A DNA stretch of 8,877 nt, from positions 1-8,877 of the forward strand of contig CAMLFP010000229.1 of the NCBI GenBank assembly GCA_946479335.1, written 5' to 3'. The DNA is from an uncultured Archangium sp. (GTDB lineage: Bacteria; Myxococcota; Myxococcia; Myxococcales; Myxococcaceae). Every line of letters starts with the position of its first letter. Positions within the stretch are counted from its first letter, which is position 1. Shown here piece by piece: positions 1 to 6,074 of this stretch. A model generated the notes under the pieces. The model had not been told where the DNA came from, did not search any database, and was given only the letters and a program-made list of their open reading frames with translations. The position numbers were made by a program, and so were the translations under genes.

Positions 1-2
1 GC

Positions 3-170
3 ATCAACGCCAACGCGCGCAACGGCGGCGCGGGCAGCGGCGTCTCGTACGTCGTCTTCCCCGGCAGCAAGCAGAGCTGGCCGATGACCAACGACGAGAT
101 TCAGGCGGCCGGCGCGCGGGCGTACGCGGCGTACGGCGGCGACGCGCAGCTCGCGGCAGCGGTGCGCTGA
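3..170 (+). CDS. C-terminal fragment of an unrecognised protein
   Basis: An open frame enters from the left edge and stops at TGA 168-170, giving the last 55 residues of a protein whose start lies outside the window. The visible part begins with a Gly/Ala/Asn-rich stretch (INANARNGGAGSG), then a hydrophobic strand-like SYVVFPGS, then an Ala-rich helical tail ending in AAAVR. I do not recognise the family. The frame has the same GC-rich third-position bias as the sure genes nearby, and a hairpin follows 43 bases after the stop, which suggests a genuine gene end. There is no sign of a membrane segment in this piece. The call that it is coding is moderate; no function can be given. Confidence 0.55.
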   Translation: MNANARNGGAGSGVSYVVFPGSKQSWPMTNDEIQAAGARAYAAYGGDAQLAAAVR

Positions 171-213
171 GACGGCCATCTCGCGGTGTGACCTGCGGGT
201 GACGCGCTCGTCG

Positions 214-235
214 CGTGCCCCGCGCGTGGGGCGCG
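214..235 (+). terminator. Terminator-like GC hairpin after the fragment gene
   Basis: The arms at 214-221 (CGTGCCCC) and 228-235 (GGGGCGCG) can pair over 8 positions, with one G-U, around a 6-base loop GCGCGT. They are followed by ATTTGG, which has only three T residues, so this is a poor intrinsic terminator. It lies in the 85-bp gap between the fragment gene and the hydroxylase gene and could end the upstream transcript. In so GC-rich a genome it may also be chance. Confidence 0.3.
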
Positions 236-255
236 ATTTGGCAGAGTTCGCGGCC

Positions 256-1446
256 ATGACCGAGCTCGCCTCTCCTCTCCCGGTGGCGTCGTCTGACCCG
301 GTGCAGCGCGCGCGCGCCTTGCGCCCGCTCATCGAAGCGGCTCGTGACGAGCTTGAGCACCAGCGCGCGTTGCCCGCGAGCCTCGTCGACGCGTTGGTCG
401 CGGCGGACCTCTTCCGCTTGTGGGTGCCGCGTGAAGTCGGCGGGGCCGAGGCGCCGCTCGAAGTGTTGCTCCGCGCGGTGGAGGAGGTCTCGCAGGTCGA
501 CGCCGCCGTCGGCTGGAACCTCGCCATCGGCGGCAGCGGCGCGTTGGTGTCGGGCTCACTCGGTGCCGAGGCGCTGCGCGAGATCTTCGGCACGCCGCGC
601 TCCGTGGTCGCCGGCTCGTTCAACGCGCGCGGCACCGTCGCGGGCGCGCAGGTCGAGGGCGGTTACCTGCTCAATGGCCAGTGGGGCTTCGGCAGCGGCT
701 GCACGCAGGCGACGTACTTCGGCGGCGTCGGCGGCGTGGTGGTCGACGGCACGCTGCGCACGCTGCCCAACGGCGTGCCCGAGCCGTTCATGTTCCTCTT
801 CCCGCGCAGCGCGGTGCAGCTCATCGACACGTGGAAGGTGCTGGGCCTGCGCGGCACCGGGAGCCACGACTACAAGGTCGAGGGCCTCATGGTGCCCGCG
901 ACGCACGCCTTCTCGCTCCTCTCGCCGCCGCGCCAGACGGGCCCGCTGTACCGCTTCCCGCTCACCACGCTGCTGGGGCTCGCGTTGGCGCCCGTCGCGG
1001 TGGGCCTCGGGCGCGCCGCCATCACCGCGCTGGTGGAGCTCGCGGGCGCGAAGCGGCCCTCAGGCCAGCCGAACCTCGTGCGCGAGCGCGGCCTCGTGCA
1101 GTCGCAGGTCGCGCGCGCGGAAGGCCTGGTGCGCTCGGCGCGGGCGCTGCTCTACGACTCGGTGGGCGAGGTGTGGCGCGCGGTCGCCGAACGCGGCGAG
1201 CCGGTGTCGCTGGAGCACCGCGCGCTGCTGCGGCTCTCGGCCACGCACTGCACGCACGCCGCCGCGCAGGCCGTCGACCTCATGTACGACGCCGGCGGCG
1301 CGAGCTCCGTGCACGACACCAGCCCGCTGCAGCGCCTGTTCCGCGACGCGCACGTGGCCACGCAGCACGCGATGGTGGCGACGCAGAGCTACGAGACCAT
1401 CGGCCGCGTCTTCCTCGGCATGGACCCCGGCACGCCGCGCTTCTGA
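256..1446 (+). CDS. Acyl-CoA dehydrogenase-fold flavin-dependent hydroxylase (HsaA/HpaH-like)
   Basis: The product is 396 residues, the usual size for the acyl-CoA dehydrogenase superfamily. The helical N-terminal domain (about 15-110) contains LWVPREVGG (55-63) and VGWNLAIGGSGAL (85-97). A beta domain has LNGQWGFGSGC (139-149) and WKVLGLRGTGSHDYKVEGLMVP (193-214). The C-terminal helical domain has AVDLMYDAGG (339-348), LQRLFRDAHVATQH (358-371) and GRVFLG (383-388). The GLRGTGSHD and RD...H...GR..LG patterns point to the subgroup of two-component flavin monooxygenases (HsaA, 4-hydroxyphenylacetate hydroxylase C2 type) rather than true acyl-CoA dehydrogenases. Those enzymes use reduced flavin from a separate reductase; none is nearby. 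A YE pair at 379-380 could be mistaken for the dehydrogenase catalytic Glu. I chose ATG 256 over in-frame GTG 199 because the extension carries no family sequence and contains the hairpin. The substrate is unknown. Confidence 0.88.
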   Translation: MTELASPLPVASSDPVQRARALRPLIEAARDELEHQRALPASLVDALVAADLFRLWVPREVGGAEAPLEVLLRAVEEVSQVDAAVGWNLAIGGSGALVSGSLGAEALREIFGTPRSVVAGSFNARGTVAGAQVEGGYLLNGQWGFGSGCTQATYFGGVGGVVVDGTLRTLPNGVPEPFMFLFPRSAVQLIDTWKVLGLRGTGSHDYKVEGLMVPATHAFSLLSPPRQTGPLYRFPLTTLLGLALAPVAVGLGRAAITALVELAGAKRPSGQPNLVRERGLVQSQVARAEGLVRSARALLYDSVGEVWRAVAERGEPVSLEHRALLRLSATHCTHAAAQAVDLMYDAGGASSVHDTSPLQRLFRDAHVATQHAMVATQSYETIGRVFLGMDPGTPRF

Positions 1447-1463
1447 CGCGTCACTCGCGGCGG
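1443..1463. repeat. Convergent-junction repeat, copy 1
   Basis: This stretch holds both stop codons of the convergent hydroxylase gene and tesB, with the perfect palindrome TGACGCGTCA at 1444-1453. The same bases minus one G occur at 4263-4282 at the other convergent junction (20 of 21 aligned columns identical). Part of the identity follows from both minus-strand genes ending in Arg-Arg-Glu-stop. I see no hairpin with a T-run that would make it a classical bidirectional terminator. Confidence 0.4.
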
Positions 1464-2311
1464 CGCATCAGCCCTTCTTGCGCGGTGGAGGCCACGAGCC
1501 GCCCATCGCGCGTGTACACCCGGCCCAGCGTCAGCCCGCGCGCGTTGCCGGCCCACGGGCTGGTGATGGTGTGCAACAGCCACTCATCGGCGCGGAACGG
1601 CGCGTGGAACCAGATGGTGTGGTCGACGCTGGCGATCTGCAGCTTGCCTGAGAGCCACGACTCGCCGTGCGGCTTGAGCGCCGTGGTGAGGAACGCGTAG
1701 TCGCTCGCGTAGGCCAGCATCGCCTGATGCAGCACCGGCGTGTCGGGCAGCTTCGCGGGCGTGCGCAGCCACACGTGGCGCTCGGCGGGCTCCTTCGTGC
1801 GGTTGAAGACGTCGGGCTCGTTCACCACGCGCATCTCGATGGGGCGCTCGGCCAGCACGCGCTCGCGGAGGAACTCGGGGAACTTGTGCGCCTGCTTCGT
1901 GTAGCGCTCCTGCTCGGTGGGCGTGTCTTCGGGCGCGGGCACCTTCGGCATCTCGACCTGGTGTTCGAAGCCCGGCGTCGCCTTCTGGAAGCTGGCCGAC
2001 ATGTCGAAGATGGGGTGGCCGGCTTGAATCGCCGTCACGTGCCGCGAGGTGAAGCTGCCGCCGTCGCGGCTGCGCTGCACCTGGTAGACGATGGGGCGCG
2101 ACACGTCGCCGGGCCGCAGGAAGTACGCGTGCAGCGAGTGCACCGGGCGCTCCTCGGGCACGGTGTTGAGCGCCGCGTACAGCGCCTGGCCGATGACCTG
2201 CCCGCCGTAGACCGTGCCCCAGCCGGGGTCCTGGCTCTGGCCGCGATAGAGGTCTTCTTCAATCTTCTCCAGCGAGAGGAGCGCGATGAGCTCCGAGAGC
2301 ACTTTCGACAT
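1451..2311 (-). CDS. tesB: Acyl-CoA thioesterase II (TesB)
   Basis: This cytosolic double-hotdog thioesterase hydrolyses acyl-CoA to free fatty acid and CoA. From the chosen ATG it is 286 residues, the same length as E. coli TesB, and recalled family blocks fall at the same numbers: LLSLEKIEEDLYRGQSQD (11-28), YGGQVIGQALYAA (35-47), HAYFLRPGD (61-69), FDMSASFQ (102-109), VDHTIWFHAPF (229-239) and ASTAQEGLMR (274-283). The E. coli catalytic network is Asp204, Thr228 and Gln278. Here Asp204 (YASD) and Gln278 (STAQEG) are kept, while position 228 is Ser (QIASVD). An upstream GTG at 2371 would add 20 residues unlike the family, so I reject it. No Shine-Dalgarno is visible; an 18-bp palindrome abuts the ATG. 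It converges on the hydroxylase gene with a 4-bp gap, so the two are not co-transcribed. Confidence 0.96.
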   Translation of the reverse strand: MSKVLSELIALLSLEKIEEDLYRGQSQDPGWGTVYGGQVIGQALYAALNTVPEERPVHSLHAYFLRPGDVSRPIVYQVQRSRDGGSFTSRHVTAIQAGHPIFDMSASFQKATPGFEHQVEMPKVPAPEDTPTEQERYTKQAHKFPEFLRERVLAERPIEMRVVNEPDVFNRTKEPAERHVWLRTPAKLPDTPVLHQAMLAYASDYAFLTTALKPHGESWLSGKLQIASVDHTIWFHAPFRADEWLLHTITSPWAGNARGLTLGRVYTRDGRLVASTAQEGLMRRRE

Positions 2312-2329
2312 GCGCGTCACGTAACGCGC
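2312..2329. promoter_or_regulatory. 18-bp palindrome directly upstream of tesB ATG (candidate operator)
   Basis: On the + strand the sequence reads GCGCGTCACGTAACGCGC. Eight of nine base pairs are symmetric about the 2320/2321 centre; only 2318 against 2323 fails. It ends exactly at the tesB start codon, where the ribosome-binding site would be, in the 74-bp spacer between the divergent tesB and reductase genes. It could be a repressor operator or an mRNA hairpin hiding the start. The part GCGTCAC recurs at 2340-2346, and CCGTCAC at 2365-2371. No clear -35/-10 pair was recognised in the spacer. Confidence 0.4.
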
Positions 2330-2385
2330 CGCGCGCGCCGCGTCACTCCAAGGCGACGGAGCGCCCGTCACGGTAGCGTCGAGGC

Positions 2386-2961
2386 ATGCAGCCGCTCCGC
2401 TACGCCATCAACCTCACGCTCGACGGCCGCGCCGGTCACGAATCGGGTGCGCCGCCTGACGCGTTCACGCATCGCCACGCGGCCGAGTCGCTCGCGCAGA
2501 ACGACTCGATGCTGCTGGGCCGCACCACCTACGAGCTGATGGAGTTCTGGCGCGACCCGCCCGCCGGCCTCCCGGAGTGGACGCGCCCGTTCGCGAACGT
2601 CATCGGGCCGATGAAGAAGTACGTGGTGTCGAGCACGCTGAGCAACGTCGACTGGCGCGGCGCGGAGTTGGTGCGCGGCGAGCTCGGCGCGTTCGTGCGC
2701 GCGTTGAAGCAGCAGCCGGGCCGGGGCATCGCGACTGGCGGCCTGCGACTCCCGCTCGCGCTCGCGGAGCTGGGGCTCATCGACGAATACGAATTCACGG
2801 TGCACCCGCGCATCTCGGGGAGCGGGCCGACGTTGTTCTCGGGGCTCTCGAAGTTCGTCGACTTGAAGCTCGTGAAGCACCTCGCGCTCCCGTCGGGCTT
2901 CGTGGTGCTCACCTACGTGCCGCGCGAGACGAGCGCGGCAGACGCGTCATCGGCGCATTAA
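2386..2961 (+). CDS. Dihydrofolate reductase-fold (RibD C-terminal domain family) protein
   Basis: The 191-residue product has the layout of the small stand-alone RibD_C/DHFR-like reductases (YyaP/YwjB type). It shows an N-terminal strand with LDG (12-14), LLGRTTYELMEFW (43-55), KKYVVSSTL (77-85), a nucleotide-binding-like RGIATGGLRLPLALAELGLIDEYEF (113-137, read as ATGG then LGLIDEY), PRISGSGPTLFSG (141-153) and a closing strand GFVVLTYV (171-178). These proteins are presumed NAD(P)H-dependent reductases, but substrates are mostly unknown; this is unlikely to be housekeeping folA or riboflavin RibD because the deaminase domain is absent. ATG 2386 fits the family start; GAGG lies only one base upstream, too close for a good ribosome-binding site. 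The stop is TAA. The next gene starts 9 bases later, suggesting an operon. Confidence 0.88.
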   Translation: MQPLRYAINLTLDGRAGHESGAPPDAFTHRHAAESLAQNDSMLLGRTTYELMEFWRDPPAGLPEWTRPFANVIGPMKKYVVSSTLSNVDWRGAELVRGELGAFVRALKQQPGRGIATGGLRLPLALAELGLIDEYEFTVHPRISGSGPTLFSGLSKFVDLKLVKHLALPSGFVVLTYVPRETSAADASSAH

Positions 2962-2970
2962 GACGCCTGT

Positions 2971-4266
2971 ATGGACGCTTCGTTCCTCACCGGGTTGCAG
3001 CGGGAGTTGACGCAGGCGCAGGCCGACTTCACGCGGCGCTTCCCCGGTGACTCCGGCGCGCGGCAGCCGGTGTCGGTGCTGTACGGCGGCGCGCACCTCT
3101 TCAAGTCAGACACGCCGCAGAAGCTGGGCGCGTTGGCGCTCAAGGCGCTGCACGACTTCGCGCCCGTGCCGCAGGCGTTCCACGAAGCGTTCGGGTTCTC
3201 TGCGCCGCTCGCGGAGCGTGTGCATGCGCGCGTGGTGGCGAAGCTGTCGACCGAGCCGCTCGAAGACCTCCGCGTCGACTTCGAAGACGGCTACGGCCAC
3301 CGCAGCGACGACGAAGAAGACGCGCACGCGCGCGCGGCGGGGGAGGCCTTCGCGAAGGCGCAGCTGCCGCCGTTCTCCGGCGTCCGCGTCAAGCCGATGT
3401 CGGCGGAGCTGGGGGTTCGCGCGGTGCGCACGCTGGAGCTGTTCCTCGCGCCGCTCTCGCAGGTGCCCGCGGGCTTCGTGGTGACGTTGCCCAAGGTGGT
3501 CTCCGTCGCGCAGGTGAAGCTGTTCATCACCGCGCTCGAAGCGCTGGAGCGCGCGAAGCAGTGGGCGCCCGGGAGCTTGCGCTTCGAGGTGATGGTGGAG
3601 GCCGCGCAGGGGCTCGTCGGTGAAGACGGCCGCGCGATGCTCCCGCAGGTGCTGGCGGTGGCCGGAGCGCGGCTGCGCGGCGCGCACTTCGGCGCGTACG
3701 ACTTCACGGCGTCGCTCGACATCCCCGCGTCCGAGCAGCGGCTGCATCACCCGGCGTGTGACGCCGCCCGCGCGCAGATGCAGCTCGCGTTCGCGGGCAC
3801 CGGCGTGTGGCTGTCAGATGGCGCGACGACGCAGCTGCCGGTACCGACGCACCGCGGAGCCACGCTCACCGACGCGCAAGAAGAGGAGAACCGCGCGGGC
3901 GTGTACGCGGCGTGGCGGCTCGCGGCCGAGGACACCCGGCGCTCGATGGCCAACGGCTTCTTCCAGGGGTGGGACCTGCACCCCGCGCAGCTCGTCTCGC
4001 GCTACGCGGCGATCTCCGGCTTCTACGCGCAGAACCTGGGCGAGGCGTCGCGGCGCCTGAAGCACTTCGTCGCGAAGCTCGGCCAGGCCTCGCTGGTCGG
4101 CACCACCTTCGACGACGCCGCGACGGGGCAGGGGTTGCTCAACTTCTTCCTCCGGGGCTTGAGCTGCGGCGCGCTCGCCGAAGACGAGCTGCTGGCGACG
4201 GGCCTCACGCGTGACGAGCTCGCGTCGCGCTCCTTCGCGGTCATCGCGCGCAACCGCCGCGGCTGA
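2971..4266 (+). CDS. HpcH/HpaI aldolase/CitE-superfamily protein (DUF6986-like)
   Basis: The product is 431 residues, longer than a typical CitE (about 290-320). Superfamily hallmarks appear in order: VDFEDGYGHRSDDEE (102-116), GVRVKP (137-142, Arg as in the CitE substrate-binding RVN), VVTLPKVVSVAQVKLF (170-185), FEVMVEAAQGL (205-215, Glu210 a likely Mg ligand), GAYDFTASL (241-249, Asp244 the second ligand) and GWDLHPAQL (333-341, like the HPxQ near the CitE C-terminus). The family makes or breaks C-C bonds of 2-oxo acids or acyl-CoA adducts with a divalent metal, so a lyase or aldolase is likely. I believe it belongs to an uncharacterised group annotated as DUF6986 or, without good reason, phosphoenolpyruvate kinase. 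It follows the reductase gene by 9 bases and converges on the purine operon with a 3-bp gap. The nearby pathway ends in ureidoglycolate/glyoxylate, which makes glyoxylate chemistry an attractive guess. ATG 2971 has no clear Shine-Dalgarno. Confidence 0.83.
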   Translation: MDASFLTGLQRELTQAQADFTRRFPGDSGARQPVSVLYGGAHLFKSDTPQKLGALALKALHDFAPVPQAFHEAFGFSAPLAERVHARVVAKLSTEPLEDLRVDFEDGYGHRSDDEEDAHARAAGEAFAKAQLPPFSGVRVKPMSAELGVRAVRTLELFLAPLSQVPAGFVVTLPKVVSVAQVKLFITALEALERAKQWAPGSLRFEVMVEAAQGLVGEDGRAMLPQVLAVAGARLRGAHFGAYDFTASLDIPASEQRLHHPACDAARAQMQLAFAGTGVWLSDGATTQLPVPTHRGATLTDAQEEENRAGVYAAWRLAAEDTRRSMANGFFQGWDLHPAQLVSRYAAISGFYAQNLGEASRRLKHFVAKLGQASLVGTTFDDAATGQGLLNFFLRGLSCGALAEDELLATGLTRDELASRSFAVIARNRRG

Positions 4267-4282
4267 CGCTCACTCGCGGCGG
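4263..4282. repeat. Convergent-junction repeat, copy 2
   Basis: This is the second copy of the sequence at 1443-1463, lacking one G. It contains the TGA of the aldolase-like gene (4264-4266) and the stop of the glycosyltransferase gene on the other strand (4270-4272). The missing base breaks the perfect TGACGCGTCA palindrome seen in copy 1. There is no room for a conventional terminator between the two genes. Confidence 0.4.
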
Positions 4283-5745
4283 TCGGAGTAGTGGATGACG
4301 CGGACGCCGAAGAACTCGCGCAGCTCCTTGGTCGCGTAGACGCGCTCCAGCTCCTGCGGGATGAGGTGGTTCGGGTCGGTGAAGAACTCGTGCGAGTAGA
4401 CGAGCCACACGCCCGGCTTGCCGGCGATGGCCGCGGTGATGACCGGGAGGTCCCGCGGCTCGAACTCCGGCTCCAGAACGTGGCGGTCGAAGAGGTCCAC
4501 CGGCAACCCGTGGAGCTCCAGCTTCGGCCCGCCGCGCGCGTAGTACTCGAAGGGGATCTGCGCCCACGTGGCGTTGAAGAGCACCGGCTCGCCGGGCGCG
4601 ACGTGCCGGGTGACGTACGCGGCGGCGAGGTCCCACTCCTCTTTCTTCGCGTAGACGAGGTAGTTGCGCAGCGCGAGCACGTTGAAGAACGTGACCAGCG
4701 TCACCAGCGCGATGGCGGGCCGCCGCGTGAGGCGTGAGAGCGCCGCGTCGAGGCCGGCGGCGAGCACCAGGTAATAGGTGAGCGACGCGAAGATGAGCGT
4801 GCGGTCGTAGAAGATGGGCCGCCGCAGGCTGACCACCAGCTCCCCGACGATGGGCGCGAAGTAGAAGACCAGCAGCAGCCACCCGCGCGTGCCCGTCAAC
4901 GCGCGCACGCCCAGCACGAAGAGCACGAGGTAGACGACGTCGGCCGCGTGACTGAAGGGGAACCAGTCGGCCAGCCACGCGAAGTTGAAGGTGTGGAAGA
5001 GGTCGAGCACCGCGCGCGGGCCCGGCGGGCTCAACCAGAAGCGGCTGTCGAGGCGCGCCGCCTGCACGAGGAACGACGGGAGCCACGGCAACCACAGCAC
5101 GCCCACCGCGACCTGACTCGCGACCCAGCGGCGCACGAAGCGCGGGTGCTGCACGCCCTCCCACGCCGGCTCCGCGCTGCGCTTGAGCCACACGCCGATG
5201 ACCGCGAGGTTCAACGCGAAGGTGAAGAACACCGTCGCCGCGTTGTGTGACAGCGAGACGCACAGCTGCGCGATGACCAGCCCGGCCCAGTCGCTCGCGC
5301 GGCGCCGCGTCAGCACGCCTGAGAAGAAGTACAGCGCCGCGGCCGCGCCCAGGTCGACGAGCGCGTACATGCGCGTCTCCTGCGCGTACTGCACGTGGAA
5401 CGGGGAGAGCGCCAACGCGAAGAGCGCGATGAGCGCCGCGCGTGGAGTGAGCAGCCGCCGCGCCGTCGCCCAGTAGAAGGGGAGCGCCAGCGAGCTGACC
5501 ACCGCCGACAGCGCGCGCACCGCGAAGGCGCCGTCGCCGAAGACGCGCTGCCAGACGAAGAGCAGCCAGTAATAGAGCGGCGGGTGCTGGTCGATGCCCA
5601 CCAGCCACGTGTGGAGCTCCGCGAACGGGTGCTCCACCAGCCACACGCAGAAGGCCTCGTCGATCCACAGCGGCTTGCTCCCCAACAACAGGAAGCGCAC
5701 CAGCACGCCGAGGCCCAGCGCCACCCACGCCGCGCGCTGCTTCAT
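4270..5745 (-). CDS. GT39-family (ArnT/PMT-like) integral membrane glycosyltransferase
   Basis: The 491-residue protein is a GT-C type polytopic membrane glycosyltransferase. After a first membrane helix (about 6-22) comes the extracytoplasmic loop with LWIDEAFCVW (26-35), whose Asp29-Glu30 matches the catalytic acidic pair of the family. GIDQHPPLYYWLLF (50-63) and SPFHVQYAQETRMYALVDL (114-132) are typical of the GT39/PMT_2 group. Further hydrophobic spans lie near 79-97, 104-114, 131-145, 154-184, 208-228, 268-282, 288-305, 317-335 and 344-359. A soluble C-terminal domain fills about 365-491. Such enzymes move sugars from polyprenyl-phosphate carriers to lipid, glycan or protein on the outer face of the inner membrane; the acceptor here cannot be told. 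Its ATG overlaps the 5-hydroxyisourate hydrolase stop (ATGA, 5742-5745) and has no Shine-Dalgarno, so it probably depends on translational coupling to that gene. Confidence 0.9.
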   Translation of the reverse strand: MKQRAAWVALGLGVLVRFLLLGSKPLWIDEAFCVWLVEHPFAELHTWLVGIDQHPPLYYWLLFVWQRVFGDGAFAVRALSAVVSSLALPFYWATARRLLTPRAALIALFALALSPFHVQYAQETRMYALVDLGAAAALYFFSGVLTRRRASDWAGLVIAQLCVSLSHNAATVFFTFALNLAVIGVWLKRSAEPAWEGVQHPRFVRRWVASQVAVGVLWLPWLPSFLVQAARLDSRFWLSPPGPRAVLDLFHTFNFAWLADWFPFSHAADVVYLVLFVLGVRALTGTRGWLLLVFYFAPIVGELVVSLRRPIFYDRTLIFASLTYYLVLAAGLDAALSRLTRRPAIALVTLVTFFNVLALRNYLVYAKKEEWDLAAAYVTRHVAPGEPVLFNATWAQIPFEYYARGGPKLELHGLPVDLFDRHVLEPEFEPRDLPVITAAIAGKPGVWLVYSHEFFTDPNHLIPQELERVYATKELREFFGVRVIHYSDRRE

Positions 5746-6074
5746 GAGCCGCGGTAGGTCGAGTATCCGAACGGGTTGAGCAGCAAGGGCACGTGGTAGT
5801 GCGCCGCGCCGTCCTGCACGTCGAAGACGATCTCCACGTACGGGTAGAAGCCGCGCGTGCCGAGGGCCGTGAAGTACGCCTCGGTCTCGAAGCGCAGCTT
5901 GTACGTGCCGGGCTCCACCGGCCCCGGCGGCGTCAGCGTCTTCAAGCGCCCGTCGTCATCGGTCGCGCCCTGGCCGACGGGCTTCCAGTCGACGCCGTTG
6001 AACTTCTTGAGCGAGATGGCGACGCCGCGCGCGGGCTTGCCCAGCGTGGTGTCGAGGATGTGCGTCGTAATCAT
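5742..6074 (-). CDS. uraH: 5-hydroxyisourate hydrolase (transthyretin-like)
   Basis: The enzyme opens the ring of 5-hydroxyisourate, the uricase product, to give OHCU. The product is 110 residues, standard for the bacterial transthyretin-like family. It has THILDTTLGKPA (4-15) with the conserved His5, GRLKTL (42-47) with the conserved Arg43, FYPYVEIVF (76-84), HYHVPLLLNPFGYSTYRGS (92-110) with the conserved second His, and the C-terminal YRGS that separates true hydrolases from vertebrate transthyretin. It may act in the cytosol as a tetramer, as relatives do. The ATG lies in a 4-bp overlap with the preceding fused gene's stop and has a strong GGAGGA ribosome-binding site 6 bases upstream; the frame stays open to 6332 but that part is unlike the family. 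It sits next to the OHCU decarboxylase domain that uses its product. Confidence 0.96.
   Translation of the reverse strand: MITTHILDTTLGKPARGVAISLKKFNGVDWKPVGQGATDDDGRLKTLTPPGPVEPGTYKLRFETEAYFTALGTRGFYPYVEIVFDVQDGAAHYHVPLLLNPFGYSTYRGS

Noticed and set aside
199..255. In-frame GTG giving the hydroxylase 19 more residues
   Set aside because: The added residues have no family resemblance, the segment includes the hairpin, and ATG 256 gives the usual length of 396.
379..380. Reading YE of the hydroxylase (residues 379-380, near base 1390) as an acyl-CoA dehydrogenase catalytic Glu
   Set aside because: The coordinates here are residue numbers. The surrounding RD...H...GR..LG spacing fits the flavin monooxygenase C-terminus better than the YEGT motif of dehydrogenases.
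681..1700. 339-codon + strand open frame across the hydroxylase/tesB junction
   Set aside because: It is an Arg/His/Ala-rich shadow frame overlapping two well-identified genes; no start signal or family motif.
2312..2371. GTG start for tesB 20 codons upstream
   Set aside because: The ATG at 2309-2311 aligns residue-for-residue with the 286-residue E. coli TesB; the extension is Ala/Arg-rich low-value sequence.
1667..2539. 290-codon + strand open frame opposite tesB
   Set aside because: It is the antisense shadow of tesB, running into the reductase gene; composition is dominated by Arg, Val, Leu and His without recognisable domains.
4241..5728. 495-codon open frame on the minus strand
   Set aside because: It overlaps the glycosyltransferase gene in another frame and translates to Arg/Ala/His-rich sequence with no motifs, as expected in very GC-rich DNA.
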